A stretch of 64,000 bases of DNA from Falsiroseomonas tokyonensis (GCF_019024325.1 NZ_JAFNJS010000006.1:186001-250000); one strand, 5' to 3'; shown: positions 8,902 through 18,422, counted from the first letter of the stretch. The notes: generated by a model from the letters alone, not told the origin. Made by a program: numbers and translations.

Positions 8902-9555
8902 TCATGCCGGCCGCCGGAGGCGCCGCCACACGTTATAGATCGCGGTCAGCACCACGAGCGTGGTGCCCACCGCCGGCGAATGCTCGGCCAGCGGCGCTAG
9001 GTCCGGCAGGGCCTCCCCGACCGCCTCCAGCACCGGCCCCACCACGGCCACCGCGGCCACGCCCGCAGCGCCTACGCTGGCCGCCGCCTTGACCGTGCCG
9101 GAGGCAAGGGCGGGCGGGCTGAGGCCGGCCAGCTTAAGCCCCGCGGCGATGGTCGCGGCGTCGTAGGGATTGCCGCCGAGCTCGTGGCGGATGATGGCCT
9201 CCACCAGCTTCCGCATGGTCTCGTAATCATGCAGGTCGATCTGGTCGGTGGGCGCGTTGCCCAGCGCGCGGGAGACCGCCACGGCGTAGGCGCTGGTCTG
9301 GTTCTCCACCGGCGGGGCCCAGCGGTTGATGATGCCAGCCACCGTCCGAAGGCCATGGCGGTCCTGGTAGGTGGTCAGCAGCATCGCCAGGGCGCGGATG
9401 CCATGCTCGTGCGTCTCGAACACGGCGAAGCGCGGGGGGCTCCCGGTCGTCTCGCGCCCCACCTGGCCCTGCCACTTGTTCGCCGGGTTGAAGTCGATGT
9501 TGCCGGGGTTCTTGTTCCGGTAGCCGCGGCTGGTCTTCGGATCGTTCTTCGCCAT
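8902..9555 (-). CDS. P5-like lytic transglycosylase with C-terminal membrane segments
   Basis: 217 residues. The N-terminus carries RGYRNKNPGNI, the hallmark of the phage structural-protein-P5/endolysin family, followed by FETHEHGIRALAMLL and AVSRALGNAP, all conserved in that family, which cleaves peptidoglycan. Residues ~150-175 (AAASVGAAGVAAVAVVGPVL) and ~193-210 (GTTLVVLTAIYNVW) are hydrophobic, and the protein ends RRLRRP. That suggests a membrane-anchored lysin or a virion-bound muralytic enzyme. Its place among tail genes favours the virion option, but no separate endolysin was recognised, so it may also serve lysis. Confidence 0.75.
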   Translation of the reverse strand: MAKNDPKTSRGYRNKNPGNIDFNPANKWQGQVGRETTGSPPRFAVFETHEHGIRALAMLLTTYQDRHGLRTVAGIINRWAPPVENQTSAYAVAVSRALGNAPTDQIDLHDYETMRKLVEAIIRHELGGNPYDAATIAAGLKLAGLSPPALASGTVKAAASVGAAGVAAVAVVGPVLEAVGEALPDLAPLAEHSPAVGTTLVVLTAIYNVWRRLRRPA

Positions 9556-9570
9556 CTGTCGGGTTCCTTC

Positions 9571-11652
9571 TTACGGTCGCATGACGTCGGTTTCGACGAC
9601 CCATTCCACGATCTGGCTGGTGTTGCCGCGAACCTGGATCAGGGCCGAGCTGCCGGCGACGGCGGCGCGCCAGCCCCATGCGAGGTCGGTCTTGTTCTCC
9701 GGCGGGATGACATACCAATCAGCGGCCAGGACATTGCCATCCGCCACTGCCGTCGTGCCGTTGGAGAATACAAGATTCTCGTTGTCGATAAACAGCTTAT
9801 CCAGGTTCACCAGCGTCATCGTGCCGGCCGTGGTGCCGGTGGTGCTGACCATCAGCGCGCTTGCGCCGGAGGTCACGCCGAAGACGAAGGTGAAGGTCGC
9901 AGGAGTCACGCTGGCGCTGTCATAGTTCAGCGTCGTGGCGTCGCGCAGATCGACCGCCTGCGGGGTGAGAGTGGATGTCGCGGTCGCCGTCTTTGCGTCG
10001 GAGAAGGTCAGCCCCTCGCCGTTGATGAAGGCCCCCGCAATGTCGCGTAGTGAGAGGGTGCCGGAGGTGGCGCCTGTAACGCCGGCGACACGGGCGACGG
10101 CGCCGGATGTGTTGCCGGTCACGATGGTGCCGACCACTGGCGTGGCGCTCGCCAGGTCGTAAGGCAGAGCCGAGCCCGGCCGCGAGTAGGTGGCGACCAC
10201 TTCGCCCGAGCCCCAATTCCCGCCGTCCCGCTGCCTCCCCAGGATGCGCGACCGCACCCGGATCACCTCGCCCGGCTCCAACTCCCTCGACCAGGCGGTC
10301 GTATAGGCGTTATCGGTCGTGACGCCAGGGAACTCCCCTCGCTTGAAGGACGAGTCCCGCATGAGCCGCGCGATCGCGCCGGTCGAGGTCGTATCCGCGT
10401 CCTCGGTGCAATCGACCAGCAGGATGGGGAAGGTCGGAACCGAGAGCACGAAGGAGGCGTTCACGAACTCGGTGCGCTCGAAGCGCACATCCTCGCACAG
10501 CCCATTGAAGGTCAGCTGCCCGTCGTCGACCCGGGAATGCTGCACCGTCAGCTGCTGCACCGTGTTCTCGTCCTCCCGCGACAGGTCCGAGTCGTCCTGC
10601 ACCGCAAGGTGGATGTCGTTGTCGAAGAACACGCAGCGATGCAGCAGCACGTCCCGCGCGCCATTCACGAACACGCCGGTCGAATTGAGTCGGAACTGGA
10701 CACCGCGGATCTCGACCCGGTTCACCGGATCGTCCTCGAAGCTCAACCGGATGCCCTCGCTCGTGCAGCTGGAGATGACGCCCTGATCCCACAGCAGGTC
10801 GAAGATCGGCCCGCCGGTGTTGCTCAGGAGCGCGTCACGGTCGCCGCGGATATCGACGCCCACGGCGCAGAGGAAGACATGCAGGCGGATGAACCGCGCC
10901 CGGTCACCGCCGCGCATCGCTATGCCCGTGGCGAAGCGGTCGATCGCGACGTTGTCGAGGATCAAGTCGTTCTGGCCGATGGAGAGAACGCCGAAGCTGC
11001 CGGTATTCGCATTGACGCCGTCCAGCTTCAGGTCGCGCAGTCCGGCACGGTCGCCGCCGATGGTGCAGACCGCCGTGGTCTGATCGCTTCGCAGAACCGT
11101 GCTGTCCCGCCCCCTGCCCACAAGGACGACTCCCTGCGGCAAAGTCCAGGACAGGAATGGCAAGTCGCCGGGCGGCAGGAGGACGGAACCGCCACCCTGC
11201 GCGGCGGCGGCGCCAATGGCCGCATCGAGGATCGACTGGTTGGCGGCGGCGCTGGTGCCGAAGGTGCCGAAATTCTCCGTCCGCACCTCCACGTCGAAAT
11301 GCTGCGCCAGGGTGCGCGAGACGCCACCGCGCGTCGCCGCGGCGGTCGCCGCGCTGGCATTGGCGCCGACCAGCGAGGTCAGCGGAAGCTGCTCAACCGC
11401 TGTCTGCTCGCCCTGATTGATTCGCAGCTGGTAGGGCACCCCGACATAGACCGGCTGCGCGAACCGCCCATAGGACGTGCCATCGGTTTCGGAGCGCGAC
11501 GCGAGCGTCTGCGGGTTCGCCACGGGCAGCGTTAGCGCCGGGTCCGAAAACAAGGAGGCGAGCGTGGTAGTGCCGGCCTGGAACACCTCGACCACCGCGC
11601 CGCCGTAGCCGGCGCGCCAGAGGTCGAAGTCGCCGATCCGCTGATAGGCCAT
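9571..11652 (-). CDS. Tailspike 1: beta-helix (pectate-lyase-like) receptor-binding protein
   Basis: 693 residues. The N-terminal ~105 residues form a virion-attachment region with the VEVFQAGTTTLASLFSDPA and QPVYVGVPYQLRI pattern, also present in the next tailspike, so the two share an anchor type. Residues ~130-440 show right-handed beta-helix features: GGGSVLLPPGDL, GVVLVGRG, and repeats of short strands such as LRDLKLDGV, LILDNVAIDRF, VEIRGVQF and VLLHRCVFFDN. Two similar ~50-residue repeats follow (GTIVTGNTSGAVARVAG and FVFGVTSGASALMVSTTG, each followed by F-x-NxE-L-FS). Such proteins bind and often degrade surface polysaccharide. Confidence 0.82.
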   Translation of the reverse strand: MAYQRIGDFDLWRAGYGGAVVEVFQAGTTTLASLFSDPALTLPVANPQTLASRSETDGTSYGRFAQPVYVGVPYQLRINQGEQTAVEQLPLTSLVGANASAATAAATRGGVSRTLAQHFDVEVRTENFGTFGTSAAANQSILDAAIGAAAAQGGGSVLLPPGDLPFLSWTLPQGVVLVGRGRDSTVLRSDQTTAVCTIGGDRAGLRDLKLDGVNANTGSFGVLSIGQNDLILDNVAIDRFATGIAMRGGDRARFIRLHVFLCAVGVDIRGDRDALLSNTGGPIFDLLWDQGVISSCTSEGIRLSFEDDPVNRVEIRGVQFRLNSTGVFVNGARDVLLHRCVFFDNDIHLAVQDDSDLSREDENTVQQLTVQHSRVDDGQLTFNGLCEDVRFERTEFVNASFVLSVPTFPILLVDCTEDADTTSTGAIARLMRDSSFKRGEFPGVTTDNAYTTAWSRELEPGEVIRVRSRILGRQRDGGNWGSGEVVATYSRPGSALPYDLASATPVVGTIVTGNTSGAVARVAGVTGATSGTLSLRDIAGAFINGEGLTFSDAKTATATSTLTPQAVDLRDATTLNYDSASVTPATFTFVFGVTSGASALMVSTTGTTAGTMTLVNLDKLFIDNENLVFSNGTTAVADGNVLAADWYVIPPENKTDLAWGWRAAVAGSSALIQVRGNTSQIVEWVVETDVMRP

Positions 11653-11673
11653 GTGCTGTTCCTTTGCCGCCGA

Positions 11674-13398
11674 TCAGGTCAGAACCGTCTCGCTGTCCAG
11701 CGTGATGCTGATGCCCGCGGCTTCCGTCCCGGTCTCCGTCACCGCAGTGGCCGCGCCGGTGAGGATGCTGTTGCTGACCACGATCTGGTTCAGCGCCCCG
11801 GTAGTGTTTCGCTCGGCGTAGATGCCGTGCTCGCCGCCGCGCGGATTGATGTTCGAGATGGTCCCACCGAACAGATTGCTCGAGCTGTTATTGACCAGGC
11901 GCACGCTGGCGCTGCCCGTCACCGTCCCGGGCCCCATCTGAACGCCGTCGATGATGAAATTCTGGAAGCTGCCGCTGCCGCTGCACTCGATGTTGACGCC
12001 CGCCCGGGTGTTGTTGCGGCAGCGGATGCGCCGGAAGACGCAGCTTGGGATGAAGCCCGTGGCCTGCACATCAACGGCATACGCGGCCGAACCCGTGGTG
12101 ACCAACCCGTCGATCTCCACGAAAGCAGAGCCGGCCAGCAACTGCACGGCAACCATGGCCGCCGCATTCAGCGCCGCGCGCATGTTGATGATGGTCGTGC
12201 CCTGACCTGTATTGGTCAGCAGCGGGCCGCTGGTGGTGCCAGAGCCGATCCGAACGAGCCCCTCGATCAGGCAGCCATTGGCGTTGACGGCCACGCCGAC
12301 CCACCCGCCCGTGTTCACGTCGCGCAGGATGCTGTCCGCGCCGTCAAACCGGACATTGGCGCCGCTGGTGCGATCCATCGTCTGTTCGAACTGGATGCCC
12401 TCGATGCGCGCCGCCGTATCGGTGAAGTGCATCACATCGCCGGAGGCGAAGTTGACGACGAACACCGTGCGGCGCGTCTGCCCCAGCCCTTCAATGAAGG
12501 CGCCGCGCCCGAAGGTCACGCCGTTGTCCAGGCGATACACACCGCCAAGGAACGTCGCGTGCCATTCGGTCAGCAGCGAGCATGCGTCGCTCATCTTCTG
12601 GATGATGCCGGCGCAGTTGCCACTGCGGGGGAAGCGGCCCCACCATTCCGGGTAGATCGTGGCGCCGCTGGCGTCGTCATCGTTGCCCTGGAACTTCACG
12701 GTGCCGCTACCCGTGAAGATCGGCACGCGATCCGCGAAAACGTGGCGCCCGCGCAGCATCACCAAGATGCCGCTGTCGATCAGCAGCTGCGCTCCGGGCA
12801 TGAAATACATCGGCACCGTCACGGTGAGAGCCGTGCTGATGCGGAAGGTGCCACTGGGGAAGGTGATGTAGCCGACCGCTGCCTGCATCGCGAGGATGGC
12901 GGCGCTGTCGTTGGTCGAACCGTCGCCCTTGGCGCCATACATGACCACCGTTTCCTGGGCGAGGTTCATCTCCTCGCTCAGCAGACCGGCCGCCAGGTCC
13001 GTCATGAAGGTGCTGCTGGTGTGGCCTGCGTTGACCACCATGGTCCGTGGGAAGACCGGGTCTCGCAGGCGCTCGCCGGGGAAGTAGAGCGTCCCGGCCT
13101 GCCAGATACCGCGCCAGCGATTGGCTTGGCTGACCACGCCCGTCTCGCTGACCTCGTCATCGCGCTCGATCACCATGATGACCGGCTCCCCAACATAGAC
13201 CGGCTGCGGCCACCGGCCGCGGCTATCGAGAGCAACGGGGTTCGCAAGCAGCGTGGCGCCGACCGGGTTCGCATAGACCGCCGCCAGCGTCTCGGTCCGG
13301 TTCAGATCCTCGTCCAGCGTGAAGATGCTGACCGTGGCGCCGGCGTAGAAGGTGTTCTCGATCGCGAAGTCGGGGATGGAGTAGCGCGGAGATGCCAT
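11674..13398 (-). CDS. Tailspike 2: beta-helix receptor-binding protein
   Basis: 574 residues. The N-terminal anchor resembles that of tailspike 1 (GATVSIFTLDEDLNRTE, AAVYANPVGATLLANPV, QPVYVGEPVIMVIE). From residue ~150, VVMYGAKGDGSTNDSAAILA is the classic start of pectate-lyase-3 / tailspike beta-helices. It continues with GYITFPSGTFRIS and many short strands (IIDGVQMGPG, VSNSILTGAA). The C-terminus is Thr/Ser/Gly-rich. It probably binds or depolymerises capsule or LPS. Lying beside tailspike 1 with a matching anchor, it points to a branched or multi-spike tail. Confidence 0.83.
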   Translation of the reverse strand: MASPRYSIPDFAIENTFYAGATVSIFTLDEDLNRTETLAAVYANPVGATLLANPVALDSRGRWPQPVYVGEPVIMVIERDDEVSETGVVSQANRWRGIWQAGTLYFPGERLRDPVFPRTMVVNAGHTSSTFMTDLAAGLLSEEMNLAQETVVMYGAKGDGSTNDSAAILAMQAAVGYITFPSGTFRISTALTVTVPMYFMPGAQLLIDSGILVMLRGRHVFADRVPIFTGSGTVKFQGNDDDASGATIYPEWWGRFPRSGNCAGIIQKMSDACSLLTEWHATFLGGVYRLDNGVTFGRGAFIEGLGQTRRTVFVVNFASGDVMHFTDTAARIEGIQFEQTMDRTSGANVRFDGADSILRDVNTGGWVGVAVNANGCLIEGLVRIGSGTTSGPLLTNTGQGTTIINMRAALNAAAMVAVQLLAGSAFVEIDGLVTTGSAAYAVDVQATGFIPSCVFRRIRCRNNTRAGVNIECSGSGSFQNFIIDGVQMGPGTVTGSASVRLVNNSSSNLFGGTISNINPRGGEHGIYAERNTTGALNQIVVSNSILTGAATAVTETGTEAAGISITLDSETVLT

Positions 13399-13409
13399 GT
13401 GCCGAGCCC

Positions 13410-14120
13410 TCAGAAATCGTTGTATGCGACGCGCCGCGGCTCATTGGCCTGTTCGTGCGCGTCGTAGGCTTCGAGGTCGGAGAGCAGCCGCGCCGCCTCC
13501 AATTGCATGTCACGGACTTCGTCGGCCGGCGCCTTGCGCACAGGCCCATTCGCAAGCTGCGCGGCCAGCGCCGTGACCAGGTAGAGGTTCCAGGCTTCGC
13601 GGAAGCCCAGCAGCTTCTCGGTGCTGGCGCCCTGGGTGAGGTCGGGACTGCAGCGTTGCACCACCACATCGAGGCGGTGCGTCAGCGGCGCGGTCGGCGT
13701 CGGCCAGACCTGCAGCGTGGGATCTGGCAGGCGGTCGATATGGACCATCTGCGGCGGGCCGCTGGTAATCTCCGCCGCCCTCGCCTCCCATTCGGAGCGT
13801 CGGACATTGTCGACCTGCTCCCGGCTGCCGTCCTCCAGGTTCACCAGGTAAACCGCGACGACATGGCTCACGGGCGCCCCGTGCGGCAGCACCGCGGTCA
13901 GGTTGTAGGAGGCCTGGCCGGCGGTCAGCTGGATTGGCGCGGTGGCTGGCACCAGCCACCAGATGCGCCGGCGGGCGGCGACCGCGGCCACCACCATGTC
14001 GAGCCAGAAGCGCGCCTCCTCCATTTCCCGAGGCCGGGCGCCGCTGTCGTTGATCGAGTAGGAGCCGATCTTGCGCAGCGCGCGCTCGCACAGCTCGCGG
14101 ATTTCGAGAATTCGCGCCAT
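13410..14120 (-). CDS. P22 gp4-like head-to-tail adaptor (tail accessory factor)
   Basis: 236 residues. The sequence begins LCERALRKIGSYSIND and continues with EMEEARFWLDMVVAAV, IWWLVPATAPIQLTAG and a TLQVWPTPTAP segment, the pattern of podovirus gp4-type adaptors, which are mainly helical and attach to the portal ring. The C-terminal half has WNLYLVTALAAQLANG and a helical tail. It follows the capsid genes and precedes the tailspikes and gp10-like gene. The stop is 11 bases before tailspike 2. A portal-adaptor role is likely from order; the sequence match is moderate. Confidence 0.65.
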   Translation of the reverse strand: MARILEIRELCERALRKIGSYSINDSGARPREMEEARFWLDMVVAAVAARRRIWWLVPATAPIQLTAGQASYNLTAVLPHGAPVSHVVAVYLVNLEDGSREQVDNVRRSEWEARAAEITSGPPQMVHIDRLPDPTLQVWPTPTAPLTHRLDVVVQRCSPDLTQGASTEKLLGFREAWNLYLVTALAAQLANGPVRKAPADEVRDMQLEAARLLSDLEAYDAHEQANEPRRVAYNDF

Positions 14121-14126
14121 GACGAG

Positions 14127-14660
14127 TTACAGCCCGGCCAGCGCGGACTCTTTGTCCTGCAGGCCGAAACCATCGGTCTGCCCGTCGTCATCGTCGAGAG
14201 TGCCGTCGATGAGGCTTTCGCCATCGGACGCGCCGGCAGCGGGGCGGCCGCGCTCGGAGATGGTGCCCGGGTTGCCGCCGATCAGGAATTCCAGCACCTG
14301 GTCGCGCGGCGCGCCATCCAGCTTGGCGCCGCCGGGGCGCTGCGCCGCGCGCGCGCGCAGGGCCGTCAGCGTGAGCTCGTCGTAGCGGGCGACGCATTCA
14401 TCCTGCTGCAGATCGGTGACGACGCGCTCGCGGGCCGCCTCCGGCTGCGGCAGGGACCGCTGCTCCTTGCCGTTCTCATCGAAGACGATGAAGGCCGGAT
14501 CGCGGAGGAAGATGCTCGCGTCGCTGCGCAGCATCGGCGTCGGCTTGTCAATATCCGCGGTCAGCGGATAGGTGCGGCCGCTCGGAACCTGATGGACGCG
14601 CGGGCCCTGGGTCGCGTTGCGGTCGCACACGGCCCAGATCACTTGGGTCTGCTCGCTCAT
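14127..14660 (-). CDS. Conserved head-region protein, unknown function
   Basis: 177 residues from the chosen ATG at 14660; AGGA stands 8 bases before it, whereas it is only 2 bases from the alternative ATG at 14666. The N-terminal part is beta-rich (VIWAVCDRNATQGPRVHQV, SIFLRDPAFIVFDENG). The middle is helical (ARERVVTDLQQDECVARYDELT), and the C-terminal ~45 residues are acidic and Gly-rich and likely disordered. Its place between a capsid-associated protein and the gp4-like adaptor suggests a minor head or completion protein. I do not recognise the family. Confidence 0.6.
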   Translation of the reverse strand: MSEQTQVIWAVCDRNATQGPRVHQVPSGRTYPLTADIDKPTPMLRSDASIFLRDPAFIVFDENGKEQRSLPQPEAARERVVTDLQQDECVARYDELTLTALRARAAQRPGGAKLDGAPRDQVLEFLIGGNPGTISERGRPAAGASDGESLIDGTLDDDDGQTDGFGLQDKESALAGL

Positions 14661-14723
14661 GGACATGGTCCTGTCTTTGGGAGGATGGGGGGTCGGGGGC
14701 GGCATCAAGCCGCCCCCGGCGGA

Positions 14724-15458
14724 TCAGGCCGCCAGCGCCAGCCGGTAGGGGATGCTGATGAAGCCCTTCCCCGTGTCGGCGTTCATCGAGAGCGTGTAGG
14801 TGACGCTCCGCGCGGTGGCGCCGACCACATAGGAGGCCGGCACGAGCACGCTGCCCGCATTGGTGTCCTCCTTGAGCAGCGCGCCGAGAGTGTCGGTGCC
14901 AGCCAGGGCCCCGCGAACCGTGCCGAGCGTTGCGATCGAAGCCGCATCGAGGAAGCCATCGGCATCGCCACCGGACTCGCTGGACAGCAGGCCCACGTCG
15001 ATGTCTTCCGTGGCGTCGATCGCCGTCACCAGCAGGGAGACGAAGGGCGAGACCAGCGCATTGCGCGGAAGGTCGAACCCGGTGTCCTGCTCGACGGAAT
15101 GGACGACATCGGACGTTGCCCAGGGGATCGTCAGCGTCTGCTCGGCGCGGCCGGTGTCGATGTAGATTTCCTGGACGGCGCCCGGCGCGACGCCGCGCCG
15201 GACGAAGGCCTGGCCGCCCGGCGCCATGCCATACAGGTCGACCGTCTCGACGGTCGCCAGGGTCATGAACCGGATCTTGCCGCGGGTCGGCGTCAGCGGG
15301 TTCGCCATCGCCAGGTTGGTGTCGGGGTTGTAGATCGTGGCCTTCGCCGCGTCGTCGGCGGTGGCCACATAGACCGTGCCGCCGGCGACGGCGATGGTGG
15401 TGCCGCTCGCGCTGTCCTGCAGCTGCACCTCGTAGATATGGAACTGAGTCTCGGCCAT
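14724..15458 (-). CDS. Capsid-associated protein, possibly decoration or head fibre
   Basis: 244 residues, beta-rich, with few long helices. The N-terminal half has IYEVQLQDSASGTTIAVAGG and VYVATADDAAKATIYNP, followed by VETVDLYGMAPGGQAFVRRG, which resembles domains of phage fibre and decoration proteins that run VDLxxxTPxG. The C-terminal half ends in VTYTLSMNADTGKGFISIPY. AGGAG lies 9 bases before the ATG. It follows the major capsid gene directly, the usual place for a decoration or head fibre protein. The role is inferred from position. Confidence 0.6.
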   Translation of the reverse strand: MAETQFHIYEVQLQDSASGTTIAVAGGTVYVATADDAAKATIYNPDTNLAMANPLTPTRGKIRFMTLATVETVDLYGMAPGGQAFVRRGVAPGAVQEIYIDTGRAEQTLTIPWATSDVVHSVEQDTGFDLPRNALVSPFVSLLVTAIDATEDIDVGLLSSESGGDADGFLDAASIATLGTVRGALAGTDTLGALLKEDTNAGSVLVPASYVVGATARSVTYTLSMNADTGKGFISIPYRLALAA

Positions 15459-15526
15459 CTGTGCATGCTCCTGCTGCCCCCGCGCGCAGGGGCGCGAAGA
15501 GGTTGCGTCGGGATTGAAGGGGAGAA

Positions 15527-15553
15527 GCGGGCGGGCCTTCCGGCGCCGCCCGC
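15527..15553 (-). terminator. Hairpin after the major capsid gene
   Basis: GCGGGCGG and CCGCCCGC form an 8-bp stem with an 11-base loop, 11 bases after the capsid stop in the minus direction, followed by TTCTCCCC. It may be a partial terminator that sets capsid stoichiometry relative to downstream genes. Confidence 0.5.
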
Positions 15554-15564
15554 GTTGGCGGCGA

Positions 15565-16677
15565 TCAGGCCGCGGAGGCGGCCGTGAACAGCGACACCAC
15601 GCCGAAATCCTGGCGGGTGCGGTTGTCGATCAGCGACTTCCAGTTGGGCTTCAGCATGCCGATGATGCGGCCGATGCCGATGCCGGGGCGGTTCTTGTAG
15701 TCCGTGTTATCGGACTCGGCGTAATCGACGTTGCCCAGCTGCGCGAAGCCGAGCGCCTGCGCGCCCAACAGCAGCGCCTGGGCGCCGTCGATGGTGGAGC
15801 CGGCGCCCCACTTGTCGACGCCGGAGGTCAGGCCCAGCGTGTTCGCCACCTTCTGGTGGTCGTAGAGCACCACGCCCTCCACCACCGCCGTCGCACCCTT
15901 GAACAGCGGGTTATCGGTGCCGCGCGGCGCGGCCTTCGACACCAGCGTCTGGTAGGTGTTGTCGGTCTTCAGGTCGCGCATCTGCTCGGTGGAGAGCACC
16001 ATGGCGTAGTAGTCCCGGCCGCCGGAGCGGATCGGCTTCACCAGCTTGCGCTTGGCAAACGCCGCCGTGGTGACGATCAGGTTCCAGTTGATCTTGTCCG
16101 AGGCCGTCAGCGAGGCGGTGCTGGTGGCCGTGCCGGCATAGCGGACGCGGCCGCTGGAGGGCGCCACGACATCCGCCGCGAAGGCCAGGCCGGGCAGCTG
16201 CGACGAGGCGTTGCGCGTCGAGCCATCCAGCTTCTTCGTGTAGGGGATGCCGGAGATCGTCAGGAAGGCCAGCTCGTCGATCTTGTCGGCGAGCCAGAAC
16301 GACAGCTTCTCCTTGGACTGGGTGCGGAAGCGGATGACCGTCTCCTGCTCCGCCATCTTGCCCTTCGACCGGGTGCCGTTCCGCAGCTGGTCGATGGTGA
16401 TGGTCAGGGTATCGTTCCAGAGGCTTTCCTCGTTGCCCTCCAGCAGGTTGTCCCCGACCACACCATCGCCTTCCATGTCGCCCACCAGCGACATGACGCA
16501 GGTTCGGCCCTTCTCGGTCTCGGTCAGCTGCGTGATGCGCTGGATCACGCTGCCGGTGCCGTCGCCGATGAAACCGTTGGAGAACCAGAAGTTCTGCTCG
16601 CGGCCGGCCATCCAGATTTCGGAAGACCAGACGCGCTTCTTGGCGGTGCTCAGGGCACCGAAGTCAGTGGCGGCCAT
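15565..16677 (-). CDS. Major capsid protein, N4-gp56 family
   Basis: 370 residues. Family features are visible: MAATDFGALSTAKKRVWS at the start, a SVIQRITQL segment, GDGVVGDNLLEGNEESL near residue 80, ITIDQLRNGTRSKGKM, and a WLADKIDELAFLTISG helix. VLSTEQMRDLKTD and the later FKGATAVVEGVVLYDH complete the pattern of N4-gp56/DUF4043 capsid proteins with an HK97 fold. The gene follows the scaffold and is itself followed by a hairpin, as expected for the most abundant virion protein. Combining this capsid type with a P22-type portal is less usual than a P22 gp5 capsid. Confidence 0.88.
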   Translation of the reverse strand: MAATDFGALSTAKKRVWSSEIWMAGREQNFWFSNGFIGDGTGSVIQRITQLTETEKGRTCVMSLVGDMEGDGVVGDNLLEGNEESLWNDTLTITIDQLRNGTRSKGKMAEQETVIRFRTQSKEKLSFWLADKIDELAFLTISGIPYTKKLDGSTRNASSQLPGLAFAADVVAPSSGRVRYAGTATSTASLTASDKINWNLIVTTAAFAKRKLVKPIRSGGRDYYAMVLSTEQMRDLKTDNTYQTLVSKAAPRGTDNPLFKGATAVVEGVVLYDHQKVANTLGLTSGVDKWGAGSTIDGAQALLLGAQALGFAQLGNVDYAESDNTDYKNRPGIGIGRIIGMLKPNWKSLIDNRTRQDFGVVSLFTAASAA

Positions 16678-16694
16678 TGAGGCCTCCTATCGTC

Positions 16695-17804
16695 CTATCG
16701 CGTGGATGCGAGGATCGCCGCGCGGGTCTGGGCAGGCAGAGCGGCGATCTGTTCGTCAGACATCCGCTCAAGCTGAGCGGCGCTGAAGCCGCCTTCGGCT
16801 GCCGTGCCCATCCCGGAGGGATCCGGTGGGAGGTTCGCCGCCATGTCCATCTTGGCCTGGCGCGCCTTCGCGGCCGGGGAGAGGGTCGGCGGTTGGGTGG
16901 TCGCTTGCTGCTGACGATTGCCGGCGGGTGCCGCGGCGGGCGGGGCCTTGAGGCCGAGCACCGCCGCATTGGCGCGGGCGAGATGCGCCACCGATTCCCG
17001 AAGGATGATCGTGTCCCGGGTGGGGTGCCCGGTCATCCTCTTGTTCGAGCCTGGGAAGACGCCGCCATTGGCGGCCGCCATCTGTTCCGCCATGCCGGCC
17101 AGCAAGGAAGCCTGCTGTTCGGTCAGGGCGGCGGCCTCGGGGAATTGCTTCTGCAGCTCCGTGAGGTGCGTCTCCTCGATGATCTCGTCCATCAGCGCGG
17201 CGCGCTGCGGGGCGGGAGTCGGTTCGGCCCTCTGCAGCGCCTGGATCTGCTCCCAGGTCGCCACTCGGGCCTCCTCGAACTCGGTCATCGTGATCGCGCC
17301 GCTGTCGAATTCCGCGGCCTTGGCCAGAAGGGCGGCCTTCAAGGCTGCCGTCTGGGAGGCTGCGTCGACAGGCGCCGCTTGCGCGGGAGGCTGCTGCTCG
17401 GGCCGCCCGGCGGGTGCCGGATTGCCCTTACGGGTGGCCTCCAGCGCGCCCTCCAGGTAGGCCGCGCGCTCCTGCTGCTCCCGCAGCTGCCGGTTCACTT
17501 CGGCAAACCGGCTGTAGGGGACGGGCGGAGGCGAGGCCTTGGGGGGCTCCTGCGGAGCCGGAGCTGACGTAGCGGTGGGCGCCGGCGCTGCCGGAGGCTG
17601 CTGCTGCGCCTGGTCGCCACCCTTGGACTCGGCTTCGACTGCCGCCAGTGCGGCGGCAAGCTCGATGGCGTCCGGATCTTGGGAGGTGCTGGGCGCCGGG
17701 CTGGAGGCGTCCGGCTGGCTGGCCGGTGCCTGCTGCTCGACAGCGGTTGGGCGTGCGTCGTCGCCGCTCAGGGCAGAGCCCTGATCGTTGCCTTCGATCG
17801 TCAT
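16695..17804 (-). CDS. Scaffolding protein
   Basis: 369 residues, highly charged and Ala/Gln/Pro-rich, and predicted mostly helical or disordered. Residues ~100-140 (SRFAEVNRQLREQQERAAYL) form a coiled-coil segment. The C-terminus (AAQLERMSDEQIAALPAQTR) is a short helical unit like capsid-binding tails of podovirus scaffolds. It sits just before the major capsid gene, the standard place for a scaffold, which directs procapsid assembly and then leaves or is degraded. No protease motif is seen. Confidence 0.75.
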   Translation of the reverse strand: MTIEGNDQGSALSGDDARPTAVEQQAPASQPDASSPAPSTSQDPDAIELAAALAAVEAESKGGDQAQQQPPAAPAPTATSAPAPQEPPKASPPPVPYSRFAEVNRQLREQQERAAYLEGALEATRKGNPAPAGRPEQQPPAQAAPVDAASQTAALKAALLAKAAEFDSGAITMTEFEEARVATWEQIQALQRAEPTPAPQRAALMDEIIEETHLTELQKQFPEAAALTEQQASLLAGMAEQMAAANGGVFPGSNKRMTGHPTRDTIILRESVAHLARANAAVLGLKAPPAAAPAGNRQQQATTQPPTLSPAAKARQAKMDMAANLPPDPSGMGTAAEGGFSAAQLERMSDEQIAALPAQTRAAILASTR

Positions 17805-17886
17805 CAGATCCTCTTTCGCGGGATAGCGGGTTGTGCGCCCTTACCCAGGCGGCGGGGTCACGGATCTCGCTCCGTGACAGGCGAAC

Positions 17887-18405
17887 TCAGTGGCGGGCGC
17901 GGTCGCGCCGCAGCGCGCGCATCGTCGTCTCCGCCGGGGCCACGTCGACCTTGGCCTGCTGCTCCGTCATCTGCTCCAGCACCGCATGCGCCTGGCGCCC
18001 GAAGTCGATCTCGGTCCAGGTCAGTAGGGGCTCGGGAGGCCCCATCTCCCACACCGCTTGGAGGTCGCCATCCTGGTCGCGCCAGAGGGCGAAGATCTCC
18101 TTCGACTGGCAGCTATAGGCCACCACCCAGTGGCCGCTCCGCGCTTCCTGGCGGTTGGTGGCGATGGCGATGCCCACCATCAGCGCCTGCACCGCGCGCC
18201 CGGGGTGCTCCAGGCCCGGCCGGCTGCCGCGCCAGGCGCCATGCCCGCCGCTGGTGAGCAGCACCGCGAACCAGTCCGAGCAGACCTGGGTGGCAATCTG
18301 GTAGGCGAGCGAGGCGACGATGACGGCGTCGCTGCAGCGATGCAGCCCGGCCGGGACTCGGAATTCGGTGCGGGCGACGCCGCCCGCCAGCATGGTCACT
18401 GACAT
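17887..18405 (-). CDS. Hypothetical protein between portal and scaffold
   Basis: 172 residues. It has a SDAVIVASLAYQIATQVCSDWFAVLL helical stretch and a beta segment (SGHWVVAYSCQSKEIFALW), then an amphipathic C-terminal helix ending RALRRDRARH. No catalytic motif or membrane segment is evident. Its place between portal and scaffold is often taken by a protease or small head protein, but no serine, aspartate or cysteine protease signature is clear, so function is left open. Confidence 0.6.
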   Translation of the reverse strand: MSVTMLAGGVARTEFRVPAGLHRCSDAVIVASLAYQIATQVCSDWFAVLLTSGGHGAWRGSRPGLEHPGRAVQALMVGIAIATNRQEARSGHWVVAYSCQSKEIFALWRDQDGDLQAVWEMGPPEPLLTWTEIDFGRQAHAVLEQMTEQQAKVDVAPAETTMRALRRDRARH

Positions 18406-18422
18406 GGTCCTGATCCTCGGTC